Part shown: piece after piece, positions 17,613 through 25,867 of the stretch
How the letters are laid out: each line of letters begins with the position of its first letter
Numbering within the stretch: position 1 is the first letter of the stretch
DNA from: Streptomyces albus subsp. chlorinus
GTDB taxonomy: Bacteria; Actinomycetota; Actinomycetes; Streptomycetales; Streptomycetaceae
Length of the DNA stretch: 52,785 bases
NCBI RefSeq assembly: GCF_013302895.1
Contig: NZ_VJOK01000001.1
Location: 943,189 to 995,973 of the forward strand
Direction: 5' to 3'
Notes under the pieces: generated by a model
Databases searched by the model: none
What the model saw: the letters and a program-made list of their open reading frames with translations, nothing else
Told to the model about the DNA's origin: nothing
Position numbers and translations under genes: made by a program

Positions 17613-19249
17613 ACGCGGTGCGCAGGCCCGGCCGGCCCGGCGCCCTCTCCCCGCTGGGCGCACGCCTCGACGCCCTGCTGCCCTGGCCCGGGCCGCGCCG
17701 CCGGGCACGCGCCTGGCGCCGCCGACGGCCGTTCTGGGGCGGACTGCTGCTGATCCTGGGCGGCGCCGAACTCGTCGCCGTACCGCTGTCCCCGCTGACC
17801 GTGCTGGTCAGCCTGGGGCTGGGCGGGCTGGCGGCCATCGGCCTCGGAACCGCGCTGGCCGTCGCCGGGCTCTTCCTGTGGCTCGCCCCGCACACCCGGC
17901 ACTATGTCAGCCTCAACGCCCTGCTGCTGTCGGTGCTCTCCTTCGCCGCCACCAATCTGGGCGGCTTCCTCCTCGGCACCCTGCTGGGAATCGCGGGCAG
18001 CGCACTGGGGTTCGGCTGGACGCCGCTGGAGGCGCCCGCCGCGAAGGACGAAGACGGACGCGGGCCGCCCCCCGGCGGCCGGGCCACCGGGCGGCGGCCC
18101 GGGGCGGCCGCCGACTGGGAGGGGCCGGAGAGCAGCCTGGAGGACCGGGAAGGTCCGGAGGGCTTGGAGGGTCCGGAGAGCCCGGAAGGTCCGGAGAGCT
18201 GGGCGGGCCGGGAAGGGCCGCAGGATTCGGGGGTCCGGGAAGGCCGGGAAGGCCGGGAAGGCCGGGAAGGCCGGGAAGGCCGGGAAGGCCGGGAAGGTCC
18301 GGAGGAGCGGGACCGTCAGGAAGGCCAGAAGAGGCAGCAAGGCCACGGCGGACGGTACGAGCAGGACGGTCGTGCCACGCAAGGCGAACCAGACGGGAGC
18401 GGCCGTCGAGCCACACGGAACGGAGCAGACAGGCAGGATCGTCGAGCCACGCAAGGCGGGCCGGACAAGCGCGGCGGTCAGGCCGCACGAGGCGGACCGG
18501 ACAGGCGCGGCGGGGCGGGCCGTGGGGCCCTGCCCGACGGGGTGCGCTCGCTCGCCGTCGCGCTCCCCGCGTTTCTCGTCGCCGCCCTCGCCGCAGGCCA
18601 CGCACCCGATGCCCGAGCGGTACCGCGAACCGAGGCGGCGCCGCAGGACAGCGCGGCACCCCAGGACCGCGCAGCGCGCCAGAGCAGCGCAGCGCCCCAC
18701 AACCAGACGGCCCCCGAGGCCCAGGCAGCACCCCAGGGTCCGATCCGCGCAGCGCCCCACAACCGGACGGCGCCACAGCAGCGCGCGGCGCCCCAGAACC
18801 AGGCAGCGTCGCACGACCGGCCCGGGCCCGGGCCGGTCGCTGCGGATCCGCCCACGGTGACGACGACGCGGTTCGCCCCGAAGGGCTTCACGCTCGCCGG
18901 GGTCCGTGCCCTCCCCACCAGCGCGGGCCCGCTGAAGGTGATGGTGTTGCGGATGAGGGCCGCGTCGCTGTCGGACTACCGGCTCCGGACCAGGGACGAG
19001 GGCCCGGCGATGTCCCTGGGGGCCGACGCGTTGGGTCTCAGCGGCCATGTGACGCTCTACCTCACCCGTTTCAGCGGCTGTCTGCAGGGCGTTGTCTGCC
19101 TCACCTTCACCCCCGACACGCTCCCGGTGCCGCCCGTGGTGCCGCCCTTCGTCTTCATGACCCGGGTCGAGGCGGAGCAGGCGCTGGTGACCTCGGACGT
19201 CATCGACGTCGAGGGGCTGACGCTCGGCGCGGGCGGAACGGCGCCGTAG
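17603..19249 (+). CDS. DUF6114 membrane protein with long low-complexity insert
   Basis: The N-terminal about 130 residues form the DUF6114 membrane domain: RRRRPFWGGLLLILGGAEL, three further hydrophobic stretches and ATNLGGFLLGTLLGIAGS. A long Gly/Glu/Arg/Pro-rich segment follows with seven REG repeats, then an Ala/Gln/Pro-rich region and another hydrophobic stretch near SLAVALPAFLVAALAAG. A folded C-terminal domain follows (KVMVLRMRAASLSDYRL, LTRFSGCLQGVVCLTF, VIDVEGLTL). This looks like a fusion of two usually separate envelope domains through an expanding linker. Starts at GTG 17603 (10-base overlap with DUF6230) or GTG 17618 are both possible. The C-terminal family is not recognised. Confidence 0.75.
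   Translation: MLLNAVRRPGRPGALSPLGARLDALLPWPGPRRRARAWRRRRPFWGGLLLILGGAELVAVPLSPLTVLVSLGLGGLAAIGLGTALAVAGLFLWLAPHTRHYVSLNALLLSVLSFAATNLGGFLLGTLLGIAGSALGFGWTPLEAPAAKDEDGRGPPPGGRATGRRPGAAADWEGPESSLEDREGPEGLEGPESPEGPESWAGREGPQDSGVREGREGREGREGREGREGREGPEERDRQEGQKRQQGHGGRYEQDGRATQGEPDGSGRRATRNGADRQDRRATQGGPDKRGGQAARGGPDRRGGAGRGALPDGVRSLAVALPAFLVAALAAGHAPDARAVPRTEAAPQDSAAPQDRAARQSSAAPHNQTAPEAQAAPQGPIRAAPHNRTAPQQRAAPQNQAASHDRPGPGPVAADPPTVTTTRFAPKGFTLAGVRALPTSAGPLKVMVLRMRAASLSDYRLRTRDEGPAMSLGADALGLSGHVTLYLTRFSGCLQGVVCLTFTPDTLPVPPVVPPFVFMTRVEAEQALVTSDVIDVEGLTLGAGGTAP
18235..18297 (+). repeat. 9-base tandem repeat, seven copies
   Basis: Seven exact head-to-tail units of CCGGGAAGG inside the DUF6114 gene, keeping frame and encoding repeated Arg-Glu-Gly. 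The flanks (18120-18235) contain degenerate versions (EGPE, ESPEGPES), so the array has probably grown by slippage. Confidence 0.95.
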
Positions 19250-19318
19250 GGGACGGCCCGCACCGGGCGGGCGTGCGGCGGGGACGGGGTTGTCAGAGGC
19301 GGCTGGGACACTCGCGGC

Positions 19319-21106
19319 ATGGAAGGAACGGGGGCCGGCGGTGGGATGCCGGAGGTGCGGGCCGCGTCACGGTGGGCGCTGGCCCCGGCGGACGGGGGGC
19401 GGGTGCGGGTGTGTCCGCTGGACGGGCGGGGCCGTCCGGCGGGGCCGGTGTGGACGGAGGAGTCGGCTGCGGCGGCCGTGCGGGCGCGGCCGGAGGTGGC
19501 GCGCTGGGTGTGGCGGGCGACGACGCAGGTCCAGCCCGAGCTGCTGGCGGCCGGTGTCCGGGTGGAGCGGTGTTACGACGTGGAGGCGGCCGAGGCGCTG
19601 CTGCTGGGCCACGAGGGCCGGGCCGGGGACCCGCGCTCGCTGCCCGCCGCATGGGCGAGGCTGCGCGGGCTGCCGGTACCGCCGGACCGGCAGCCCGCGC
19701 ACCGCGAGACGGACCCGCAGCCGTCCCTGTTCGAGACGGGTCCCGTGCCGCTGCCGGACGGTGTGGACCCGCTGGAGGCGCTGCTGGAGGTGTACGCGGC
19801 GCAGGCGGAGCGTACGGCGCGGGCCGAGCATCCGGACCGGATGCGGCTGCTGCTGGCCGGGGAGTCGGCCGGCACGCTCGTGGCCGGGGAGATGAGCCGC
19901 GCGGGGGTGCCGTGGAGCGCGGAGATCCACCGGGAGCTGCTGGCGGAGCTGCTGGGCGAGCGGTACGCGGGCAGCGGTCTGCCGCGCCGCCTGGTGGAGC
20001 TTGAGGAGGAGATCTCGCGCGCGTTCGGGCAGGGCGTGCGGGTGCGGCCCGATCTGGCGGCGGACGTGCTGCAGGCGTTCGCGCGCGCGGGCATCCGGCT
20101 GGGCTCGACGCGGGCCTGGGAGCTGCGGAAGGTGGACCATCCGGCGGTCGAACCGCTGCTGCGCTACAAGAAGCTCTACCGGCTCTACACCGCGCACGGC
20201 TGGAGCTGGCTGCGCTCCTGGGTGCGGGAGGGGCGGTTCCGCGCCGAGTACGTCCCGGGCGGGGCGGCCTCGGGCCGGTGGACGACGAACGGGGGCGGCG
20301 CGCTCCAGATCCCCAAGGTGGTGCGGCGGGCCGTGGTCGCCGATCCGGGCTGGCGGCTGGTGGTCGCGGACGCCGACCAGATGGAGCCGCGGGTCCTGGC
20401 GGCCGTCTCGCGCGACCCGGGTCTGATGGCGGTGGCGGGCAGCGAGCGGGACCTGTACACGGCGCTGTCCGAGCGGGCGTTCTCCGGGGACCGGGACCAG
20501 GCCAAACTGGCCCTGCTGGGCGCCGTCTACGGCCAGACCAGCGGCGACGGGCTGAGGAATCTGGCGGCGCTGCGAAGACGCTTCCCCGCCGCCGTCGCCT
20601 ATGTGGACGAGGCGGCCCGCGCCGGTGAGGAGGGGCGCCTGGTGCGGACGCACCTGGGGCGCACCTGTCCCCCTGTGGGGCGCGGTGAGGGCGAGGGGGA
20701 CGAGGAGGAGGCGGCGGCCGGCACGGGTCCGGAGGCCGGGGGGCGCGCCGGAGAGGGGGCCGGTGGCACGGGGCCCGGTACGGCGGCGCGTGCCGGGGGC
20801 GGCGCCTCGCCCGCGGCGCGTGCGCGGGGCCGTTTCACCCGGAACTTCGTGATGCAGGGCAGCGCGGCCGACTGGGCGGTGCTGATGCTGGCGGCGCTGC
20901 GGCAGCGGCTCGCGGGCCTGGCGGCCGAACTGGTGTTCTTCCAGCACGACGAGGTCATCGTGCACTGCCCCGCCGAGGAGGCGGAACGGGTGCGCGAGGC
21001 GATCGACGCCGCGGGGCGGCAGGCGGCCCTCGCCGCCTTCGGGCCGACACCCGTCCGGTTCCCCTTCACCACGGCCGTCGTCGAGTGCTACGCGGACGCC
21101 AAATGA
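19319..21106 (+). CDS. PolA-like bifunctional 3'-5' exonuclease/DNA polymerase
   Basis: Family A polymerase-fold protein, 595 residues, of an actinobacterial type distinct from PolA. The N-terminal half is a degenerate exonuclease-like region lacking the usual acidic quartet. Motif A reads VVADADQMEPRVLA (Asp about 351), where the standard is DYSQIELR, so the usual Glu is Pro. Motif B is DQAKLALLGAVYGQTSG and motif C FFQHDEVIV (HDE about 543-545). An acidic/Gly-rich insert (about 455-500) interrupts the fingers-palm region. It lacks the 5' nuclease. Role unknown, perhaps damage tolerance. The ATG at 19346 has a better purine-rich leader (GGAAGGAACGGGGG) than 19319, so the protein may be nine residues shorter. 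Confidence 0.87.
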   Translation: MEGTGAGGGMPEVRAASRWALAPADGGRVRVCPLDGRGRPAGPVWTEESAAAAVRARPEVARWVWRATTQVQPELLAAGVRVERCYDVEAAEALLLGHEGRAGDPRSLPAAWARLRGLPVPPDRQPAHRETDPQPSLFETGPVPLPDGVDPLEALLEVYAAQAERTARAEHPDRMRLLLAGESAGTLVAGEMSRAGVPWSAEIHRELLAELLGERYAGSGLPRRLVELEEEISRAFGQGVRVRPDLAADVLQAFARAGIRLGSTRAWELRKVDHPAVEPLLRYKKLYRLYTAHGWSWLRSWVREGRFRAEYVPGGAASGRWTTNGGGALQIPKVVRRAVVADPGWRLVVADADQMEPRVLAAVSRDPGLMAVAGSERDLYTALSERAFSGDRDQAKLALLGAVYGQTSGDGLRNLAALRRRFPAAVAYVDEAARAGEEGRLVRTHLGRTCPPVGRGEGEGDEEEAAAGTGPEAGGRAGEGAGGTGPGTAARAGGGASPAARARGRFTRNFVMQGSAADWAVLMLAALRQRLAGLAAELVFFQHDEVIVHCPAEEAERVREAIDAAGRQAALAAFGPTPVRFPFTTAVVECYADAK

Positions 21107-21279
21107 GACCCGCCCCGGCCGGGTGACGCCCTGCCCGGCCGGAACGACGGCCCCGTCGCGCCCCACCGGGGGACGGTTTCCGCCGTGCGGACGAGCGCTC
21201 CGGGACGTGTCGGGGGACGATCGACGGGGCAGGGTCGTGCCCGGACCCGTCACGGACGCTCCGAAAGGGGTGCACAAAC

Positions 21280-22743
21280 ATGAGCGCTTCGGCCCGGATC
21301 GGTGTCACCGGATTGGCCGTCATGGGACGCAACCTGGCGCGGAACTTCGCCCGCAGCGGCTTCACCGTCGCCCTGCACAACCGCACCGAGGCCCGCACCC
21401 GGGAACTGGTGGAGGAGTTCGGCGACGAGGGCGACTTCGTGCCCACCAGCTCCCCCGAGGAGTTCGTCGCGGCACTGGAGCGGCCGCGCTGCCTGGTGGC
21501 GATGGTGAAGGCGGGCGGGCCCACGGACGCCGTGCTGGACCGCTTCGCCGGGCTGCTGGAGCCCGGCGATGTGCTCGTGGACGGCGGCAACGCGCACTTC
21601 GAGGACACCCGCCGCCGCGAGGCCGCGCTCCGCGAGCGCGGTGTGCACTTCGTCGGCACCGGGATCTCCGGCGGCGAGGAGGGCGCCCTGCTGGGCCCCA
21701 GCATCATGCCGGGCGGTTCGGCGGAGTCGTACCGGGCGCTGGGCCCCATGCTGGAGAAGATCGCGGCCCGCGCCCCGGACGGCACGCCGTGCACCGCGCA
21801 CATGGGGCCCGACGGGGCCGGCCACTTCGTGAAGATGGTGCACAACGGCATCGAGTACGCCGACATGCAGTTGATCGCGGAGGCGTACGACCTGTTGCGG
21901 AAGGCCGCCGGTCTGGCGCCCGCCGAGATCGCCGAGGTCTTCCGTGGCTGGAACCGGGGCCGGCTGGACTCCTACCTCATCGAGATCACCGCCGAGGTCC
22001 TCACCCACACGGACGCGGACACGGGCCTGCCTTTCGTGGACGTGGTGGCCGACCGGGCCGAGCAGAAGGGCACCGGCCGCTGGACCGTCCAGACCGCGCT
22101 GGACCTGGGCGTCCCGGTGCCGGGGATCGCCCAGGCGGTGTTCGCGCGCTCGCAGTCGGGGCACACCCGGCTGCGCACGGCGGCGGCTGCGCTGCCGGGG
22201 CCGGAGGCCGCACCGTCCGGGGCCGCGCGCGGCCGCATGACGGACGGCGAGGCGGCCCGCTTCGCCGAGCAGGTCGAGCAGTCGCTGTACGCGTCCAAGG
22301 TCATCTCCTACGCGCAGGGCTGGGACATGGTCCGGGCGGGCAGCGAGGAGTACGGCTGGGGCATCGACCTCGCCTCCGTCGCGGCCGTCTGGCGGGCGGG
22401 CTGCATCATCCGCGCCGCGTTCCTCGACCGGATCCGCGCGGCCTTCACCGAACGGCCCGGCCTGCCGACGCTGCTGGCCGACCCGGCGTTCGCGCGCGAG
22501 CTGGGCGAGGCGCAGGACGACTGGCGCCGGACCGTCGCCGCGGCGACACGGCACGGCGTGCCCGTGCCTGGCATGTCCGGGGCGCTGGCCTACTACGACG
22601 GGCTGCGCGCCGCGCGGCTGCCCGCCGCGCTCACCCAGGCCCAGCGCGACTACTTCGGCGCCCACACCTACCGGCGCACCGACCGCGAGGGGACCTTCCA
22701 CACCCGCTGGGGCGGCGACCGCGCGGAGGTCCGCACGGACTGA
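21280..22743 (+). CDS. gnd: 6-phosphogluconate dehydrogenase (decarboxylating)
   Basis: Oxidises 6-phosphogluconate to ribulose 5-phosphate and CO2, making NADPH in the pentose phosphate pathway. 487 residues, the long dimeric type. The nucleotide fold is GVTGLAVMGRNLARN with HNRT following. Substrate and catalytic motifs are VDGGNAHFEDT, GTGISGGEEGALLGPSIMPGG and GHFVKMVHNGIEYADMQ (Lys and Asn). KGTGRWTVQTAL and the C-terminal tail QRDYFGAHTYRRTD with the subunit-crossing His/Arg are present. GAAAGG lies 9-14 bases before the ATG. It follows the polymerase gene by 173 bases and is probably separately transcribed. An extra paralogue elsewhere in the genome is common in Streptomyces. Confidence 0.96.
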   Translation: MSASARIGVTGLAVMGRNLARNFARSGFTVALHNRTEARTRELVEEFGDEGDFVPTSSPEEFVAALERPRCLVAMVKAGGPTDAVLDRFAGLLEPGDVLVDGGNAHFEDTRRREAALRERGVHFVGTGISGGEEGALLGPSIMPGGSAESYRALGPMLEKIAARAPDGTPCTAHMGPDGAGHFVKMVHNGIEYADMQLIAEAYDLLRKAAGLAPAEIAEVFRGWNRGRLDSYLIEITAEVLTHTDADTGLPFVDVVADRAEQKGTGRWTVQTALDLGVPVPGIAQAVFARSQSGHTRLRTAAAALPGPEAAPSGAARGRMTDGEAARFAEQVEQSLYASKVISYAQGWDMVRAGSEEYGWGIDLASVAAVWRAGCIIRAAFLDRIRAAFTERPGLPTLLADPAFARELGEAQDDWRRTVAAATRHGVPVPGMSGALAYYDGLRAARLPAALTQAQRDYFGAHTYRRTDREGTFHTRWGGDRAEVRTD

Positions 22744-22847
22744 GCCGCCCACGAATTGTCCGGTGCCCCCGCCACGGGGCAGACTGTGCGCCGCGGCGAA
22801 GTGATCGACAGCGCCCGGGAGTCGGGGCGGGGCGGAACGGGGCGGAT

Positions 22848-23192
22848 GTGGCGGACGAACGGCGCCTCCGGCAGTGGGCCGGGAGCGCATGGCTGGTGCT
22901 GGTGGTGTGCGGCGGCGCGCTGACGGTGTGGCTTTCTCCCCCGGCGTCCGGCCCGGACGGCTCCGAGGACCGACGCCCGCCCGGCGCGCCCGCCCTCCCG
23001 GCCGTGGGCCCCTCCCGGGGCGCCGACTTCGGCTGGTGCGACACACCGGAGCCGGACCCGCTCCGGACGACGGCGCCCCCGGGTTCCGGCGCCCCCTCCC
23101 CCGCCGGCTCCCAGCCGGCGGCACCGGACTTCTCCACGGCTCCCGAGCCGCATCCCACCGGGCCGGGTGCCGTCGATATCGCCTGTCTGTGA
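22848..23192 (+). CDS. Small membrane-anchored hypothetical protein
   Basis: 114 residues; no family recognised. After a charged start ADERRLRQW comes one hydrophobic segment AWLVLVVCGGALTVWL (about 14-29). A Pro/Ser/Gly-rich tail follows with FGWCDTPEPD and a terminal VDIACL, whose two cysteines could pair outside the cell. The GTG at 22848 has GGAACGGGGCGG upstream. Codon positions show the expected GC bias. Single gene between gnd and the convergent AraC gene. Real but of unknown role; alternatively non-coding spacer. Confidence 0.5.
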   Translation: MADERRLRQWAGSAWLVLVVCGGALTVWLSPPASGPDGSEDRRPPGAPALPAVGPSRGADFGWCDTPEPDPLRTTAPPGSGAPSPAGSQPAAPDFSTAPEPHPTGPGAVDIACL

Positions 23193-23222
23193 CGTTTGGT
23201 CCGGTGTCTGCCCCGGGGGACG

Positions 23223-23960
23223 TCAGGGACTGTGGCTGCCCGGGGTGTGGCCGAAGGTGCGCCGGAAGACGTCGATGAAGGCGCTGGCGGACGACCAGCC
23301 GCACCGGTGCGCCACCGTCGTGACGGGGGTGTCCTCGGCCAGCAGGAACAGGGCGTGCGAGAGCCGCAGTTGGGTGCGCCACTGGGGGAAGGTCATGCCG
23401 AGGTCCGCGCGGAACAGGCGGGAGAGGGTGCGGGCGCTCGCACCGACCTGCCTGCCCAGTTCGTCCAGTGTGCGGTTGTCGGCGGGGTCGGCGTACAGGA
23501 TCTCGCACAGCGCCCTCAGCCGGGGCGCTGTGGGTGCCGGCAGGTGCAGCGGCTGCTGCGCGGAGGCGGCCAGCTGGTCGAGGAGCACGGCGCGCAGCCG
23601 CCGCCGCTGCGGGCTCTCGTCCAGCGGGGGCCGGGTGCAGGCGAGGATCAGCTCCCGCAGCAGGGGGCTGACGCCCAGCGCGGCCGGCTCGTCCAGACCG
23701 AGCGGGTTCACGGTGGCGGGCAGCCCGACCAGGTGCAACTCCAGTGCGCCGTGGGCCTGGTGCGCGTGCACGGTGCCGGCCGGCACCCACAGGGCGCGGT
23801 TGGCGGGCGCCACCCAGGAGCCCGCGTCGGTGGTGACGGCCAGCACCCCGCGGGCGGCGTAGACGATCTGGTGGTCGTCGTGGCGGTGCGCGTCGATGAC
23901 GGCGCCGGGGCCCAGCCACTGGGCCCGGGTCGGCGCGTTCGACTCGTGGCGGATTTCCAT
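23223..23960 (-). CDS. AraC family transcriptional regulator
   Basis: 245 residues. The N-terminal cupin-like sensor shows IDAHRHDDHQIVYAARGVLAV and the metal/ligand-type WVPAGTVHAHQ. The C-terminal domain has two helix-turn-helix units (about 150-240): TLDELGRQVGASARTLSRLF and TTVAHRCGWSSASAFIDVFRRTFG, the AraC signature. The ATG at 23960 lacks a good ribosome site; an upstream ATG at 24011 would overlap the divergent transporter start. It diverges from the Fsr-like exporter with 49 bases between, the usual layout for a regulator controlling its exporter. Confidence 0.92.
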   Translation of the reverse strand: MEIRHESNAPTRAQWLGPGAVIDAHRHDDHQIVYAARGVLAVTTDAGSWVAPANRALWVPAGTVHAHQAHGALELHLVGLPATVNPLGLDEPAALGVSPLLRELILACTRPPLDESPQRRRLRAVLLDQLAASAQQPLHLPAPTAPRLRALCEILYADPADNRTLDELGRQVGASARTLSRLFRADLGMTFPQWRTQLRLSHALFLLAEDTPVTTVAHRCGWSSASAFIDVFRRTFGHTPGSHSP

Positions 23961-24009
23961 CAGGAGTTGGCAGTTTATCGGAAGCGGGACACCCTGCCGT
24001 GGCCCGAGC

Positions 24010-25377
24010 ATGAACGCCGTGTCCAGATACCGCCGCGCCTCCGCCTCCTCCCGCCCCGCCTTCCCACACCGCCTCCCCCGCCACCGCGACGTCCCCACGT
24101 CCGGGGGGCCGCGGGCCGCCGGGCCAGGCCGCCGCACAACCGTCCCGCTGCTGGCCGTCGGGCACGGCTGTGTGGACGTCTACCAGGGCGCCGTGGCGGC
24201 GCTCGTACCCTTCTTCGTCGCCGAGCGCGCCTACACCTACGCCGCCGCCTCGGGCCTGGTGCTCGCCGCGTCGCTGCTCTCCTCGGTGGCCCAGCCCCTG
24301 TTCGGCGCGCTGACCGACCGGTGGGCGATGCCCTGGCTGCTGCCCGTCAGCACGTTCCTGGGCGGAGTGGGCATCGCGCTGAGCGGCGTGTGCGGCTCCT
24401 ACGCGCTGACGCTGGTGTGCGTGGCCGTCTCCGGCATCGGTGTCGCCGCCTACCATCCCGAGTCGGCCCGCGTCGCGCGGATCGCGAGCGGCGGGCGGCA
24501 CACGGCGATGGGCTGGTTCTCCTTCGGCGGCAACGTGGGGTTCGCCGCCGCGCCCCTCCTGGTCGCCTCCGTCATCGCGGCGGGCGGGCTGCGCCTGACG
24601 CCACTCCTCGTCCTGCCCGCGCTGGCCGGCAGCGCGCTGTGCCTGCCGGTCCTGCGGGCGCTGGGGAGGCCGGACGCTCCCGGCGCCGGGACGGCGGCGC
24701 GTGCTGCCGCCGACGACAGGCGCGCGTTCGTCCGGCTCTCGCTGGCGGTGGCCTGCCGGTCCGTCACCTTCGTCGGGGTGAGCACGTTCCTGTCCCTCTA
24801 CGCCCGGGAGCGCACCTCGGGCGGTACCGCCGCGGGGACGGCGGCCCTGTTCGTGCTCTACCTGGGCGGGGCCGTCGGCACCGTGCTGGGCGGCAGGCTG
24901 GCCGGCCGGTGGGACCGGGTCACCGTCGTCCGCGGCTCCTACCTGGTCACGGTGGTGGCCGTCGCGGGGCTGGTGTGGATACCCGGCCCGGCGCTGTACG
25001 TGTTCGTCGCGCTGACCTCCGCGGGACTGTACGTGCCCTTCTCCCTCCAGGTCACCCTCGGCCAGGACTATCTGCCCTCGCGCGTCGGCACCGCGAGCGG
25101 CGTCACCCTCGGTCTGACGGTCAGCGTCGGCGGGCTGGTGAGTCCCGTCATCGGGGCGGTGGCCGACGCGACCTCGCTCCGCACCGCGCTCGCACCACTG
25201 ATCGCCATGCCCGCACTGGCCTGGCTGCTGGCCCGTACGCTGCCCGAGCCGGCCCTGCCCGCGCCGGAGGCACCGGTGCCGCCGACCGCACCGGTGCCCG
25301 GCCGGCGGGACGCGGACCCACGGCCCGACGGGCAGCCCCCCGCTGAGCGGCCGAAGCCCTTCAGCGCGGGGGGATGA
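24010..25377 (+). CDS. MFS exporter, fosmidomycin-resistance (Fsr)-like
   Basis: Twelve-segment major facilitator drug/metabolite exporter, 455 residues. After a basic N-terminus, the first segment reads LLAVGHGCVDVYQGAVAALV, matching the Fsr branch, and the first cytosolic loop has GALTDRWAMPW. The AAYHPESARVARIASGGRH stretch is characteristic. The second half repeats with LGGRLAGRWDRV and LPSRVGTASGVTLGL. A Pro-rich tail of about 40 residues ends the protein. The stop overlaps the convergent small membrane gene by 17 bases. Start at ATG 24010 chosen because longer frames run into the regulator promoter. Control by the neighbouring AraC protein is inferred. Confidence 0.9.
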   Translation: MNAVSRYRRASASSRPAFPHRLPRHRDVPTSGGPRAAGPGRRTTVPLLAVGHGCVDVYQGAVAALVPFFVAERAYTYAAASGLVLAASLLSSVAQPLFGALTDRWAMPWLLPVSTFLGGVGIALSGVCGSYALTLVCVAVSGIGVAAYHPESARVARIASGGRHTAMGWFSFGGNVGFAAAPLLVASVIAAGGLRLTPLLVLPALAGSALCLPVLRALGRPDAPGAGTAARAAADDRRAFVRLSLAVACRSVTFVGVSTFLSLYARERTSGGTAAGTAALFVLYLGGAVGTVLGGRLAGRWDRVTVVRGSYLVTVVAVAGLVWIPGPALYVFVALTSAGLYVPFSLQVTLGQDYLPSRVGTASGVTLGLTVSVGGLVSPVIGAVADATSLRTALAPLIAMPALAWLLARTLPEPALPAPEAPVPPTAPVPGRRDADPRPDGQPPAERPKPFSAGG

Positions 25378-25867
25378 GGGCTAGGGCGAGGAGGCAGAGG
25401 GCGAGCGCGAGGGCGCCCAGCAGCGCGCTGACCGTCACACACATGCGGCGCCGCAGTGCCTCGCGGGCGGCGGCGTCCCGCGCCGCGGTCTCCTCCAGTG
25501 CCGCCTCGATGAGGCGCTGCGTGTGCCGGGCGAGGACCGTGCGTTCGCGGACGTAGAGACGGACGACCTCCTCGCGCTGTGCGGGAGTCAGCCAGGGCAG
25601 CTCCGCGGTGAACGAGAGGGCGTCGGCGTGGGCGTTGTGCCGCTCGGCCCGCCGCAGCAGATAGCGCTCCAGTTCATCCACACCCCGCGCGGCCTCACGG
25701 GCGGCCTCCCGCGCGGCCACCGCCGGGCCGGGTCCCGCTGGGCCGGCGGGGTCCGGCGGGAGCGGGGCAGCGGGGTCCGGTGGGGCGGCAGAGCTTGGCG
25801 GGGCGACGGCGGAGTCGGGTGGGACGGCGGGGTCCGGGCCGGGGCGGCTGTCGGGCTCACCGGTCAT
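25361..25867 (-). CDS. C-terminally anchored coiled-coil membrane protein
   Basis: 168 residues, family not recognised. The first 50 are Pro/Ala/Gly-rich. A long charged helix follows with [41 protein letters not shown] and [17 protein letters not shown]. The end is a single hydrophobic helix [19 protein letters not shown]. The ATG overlaps the ctaD stop by 11 bases, so it is translated with the oxidase subunit and may assist it or sit beside it in the membrane. Function unknown. Confidence 0.7.
   Translation of the reverse strand: MTGEPDSRPGPDPAVPPDSAVAPPSSAAPPDPAAPLPPDPAGPAGPGPAVAAREAAREAARGVDELERYLLRRAERHNAHADALSFTAELPWLTPAQREEVVRLYVRERTVLARHTQRLIEAALEETAARDAAAREALRRRMCVTVSALLGALALALCLLALALIPPR

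Noticed and set aside
18235..18297. Short regular repeats considered as CRISPR
   Set aside because: Units are 9 bases with no spacers and keep the reading frame; a coding minisatellite explains them.
21250..24501. Reverse open frame of about 1,080 codons
   Set aside because: Antisense to gnd and the exporter gene; low-complexity Arg/Gly/Pro translation and no start context.
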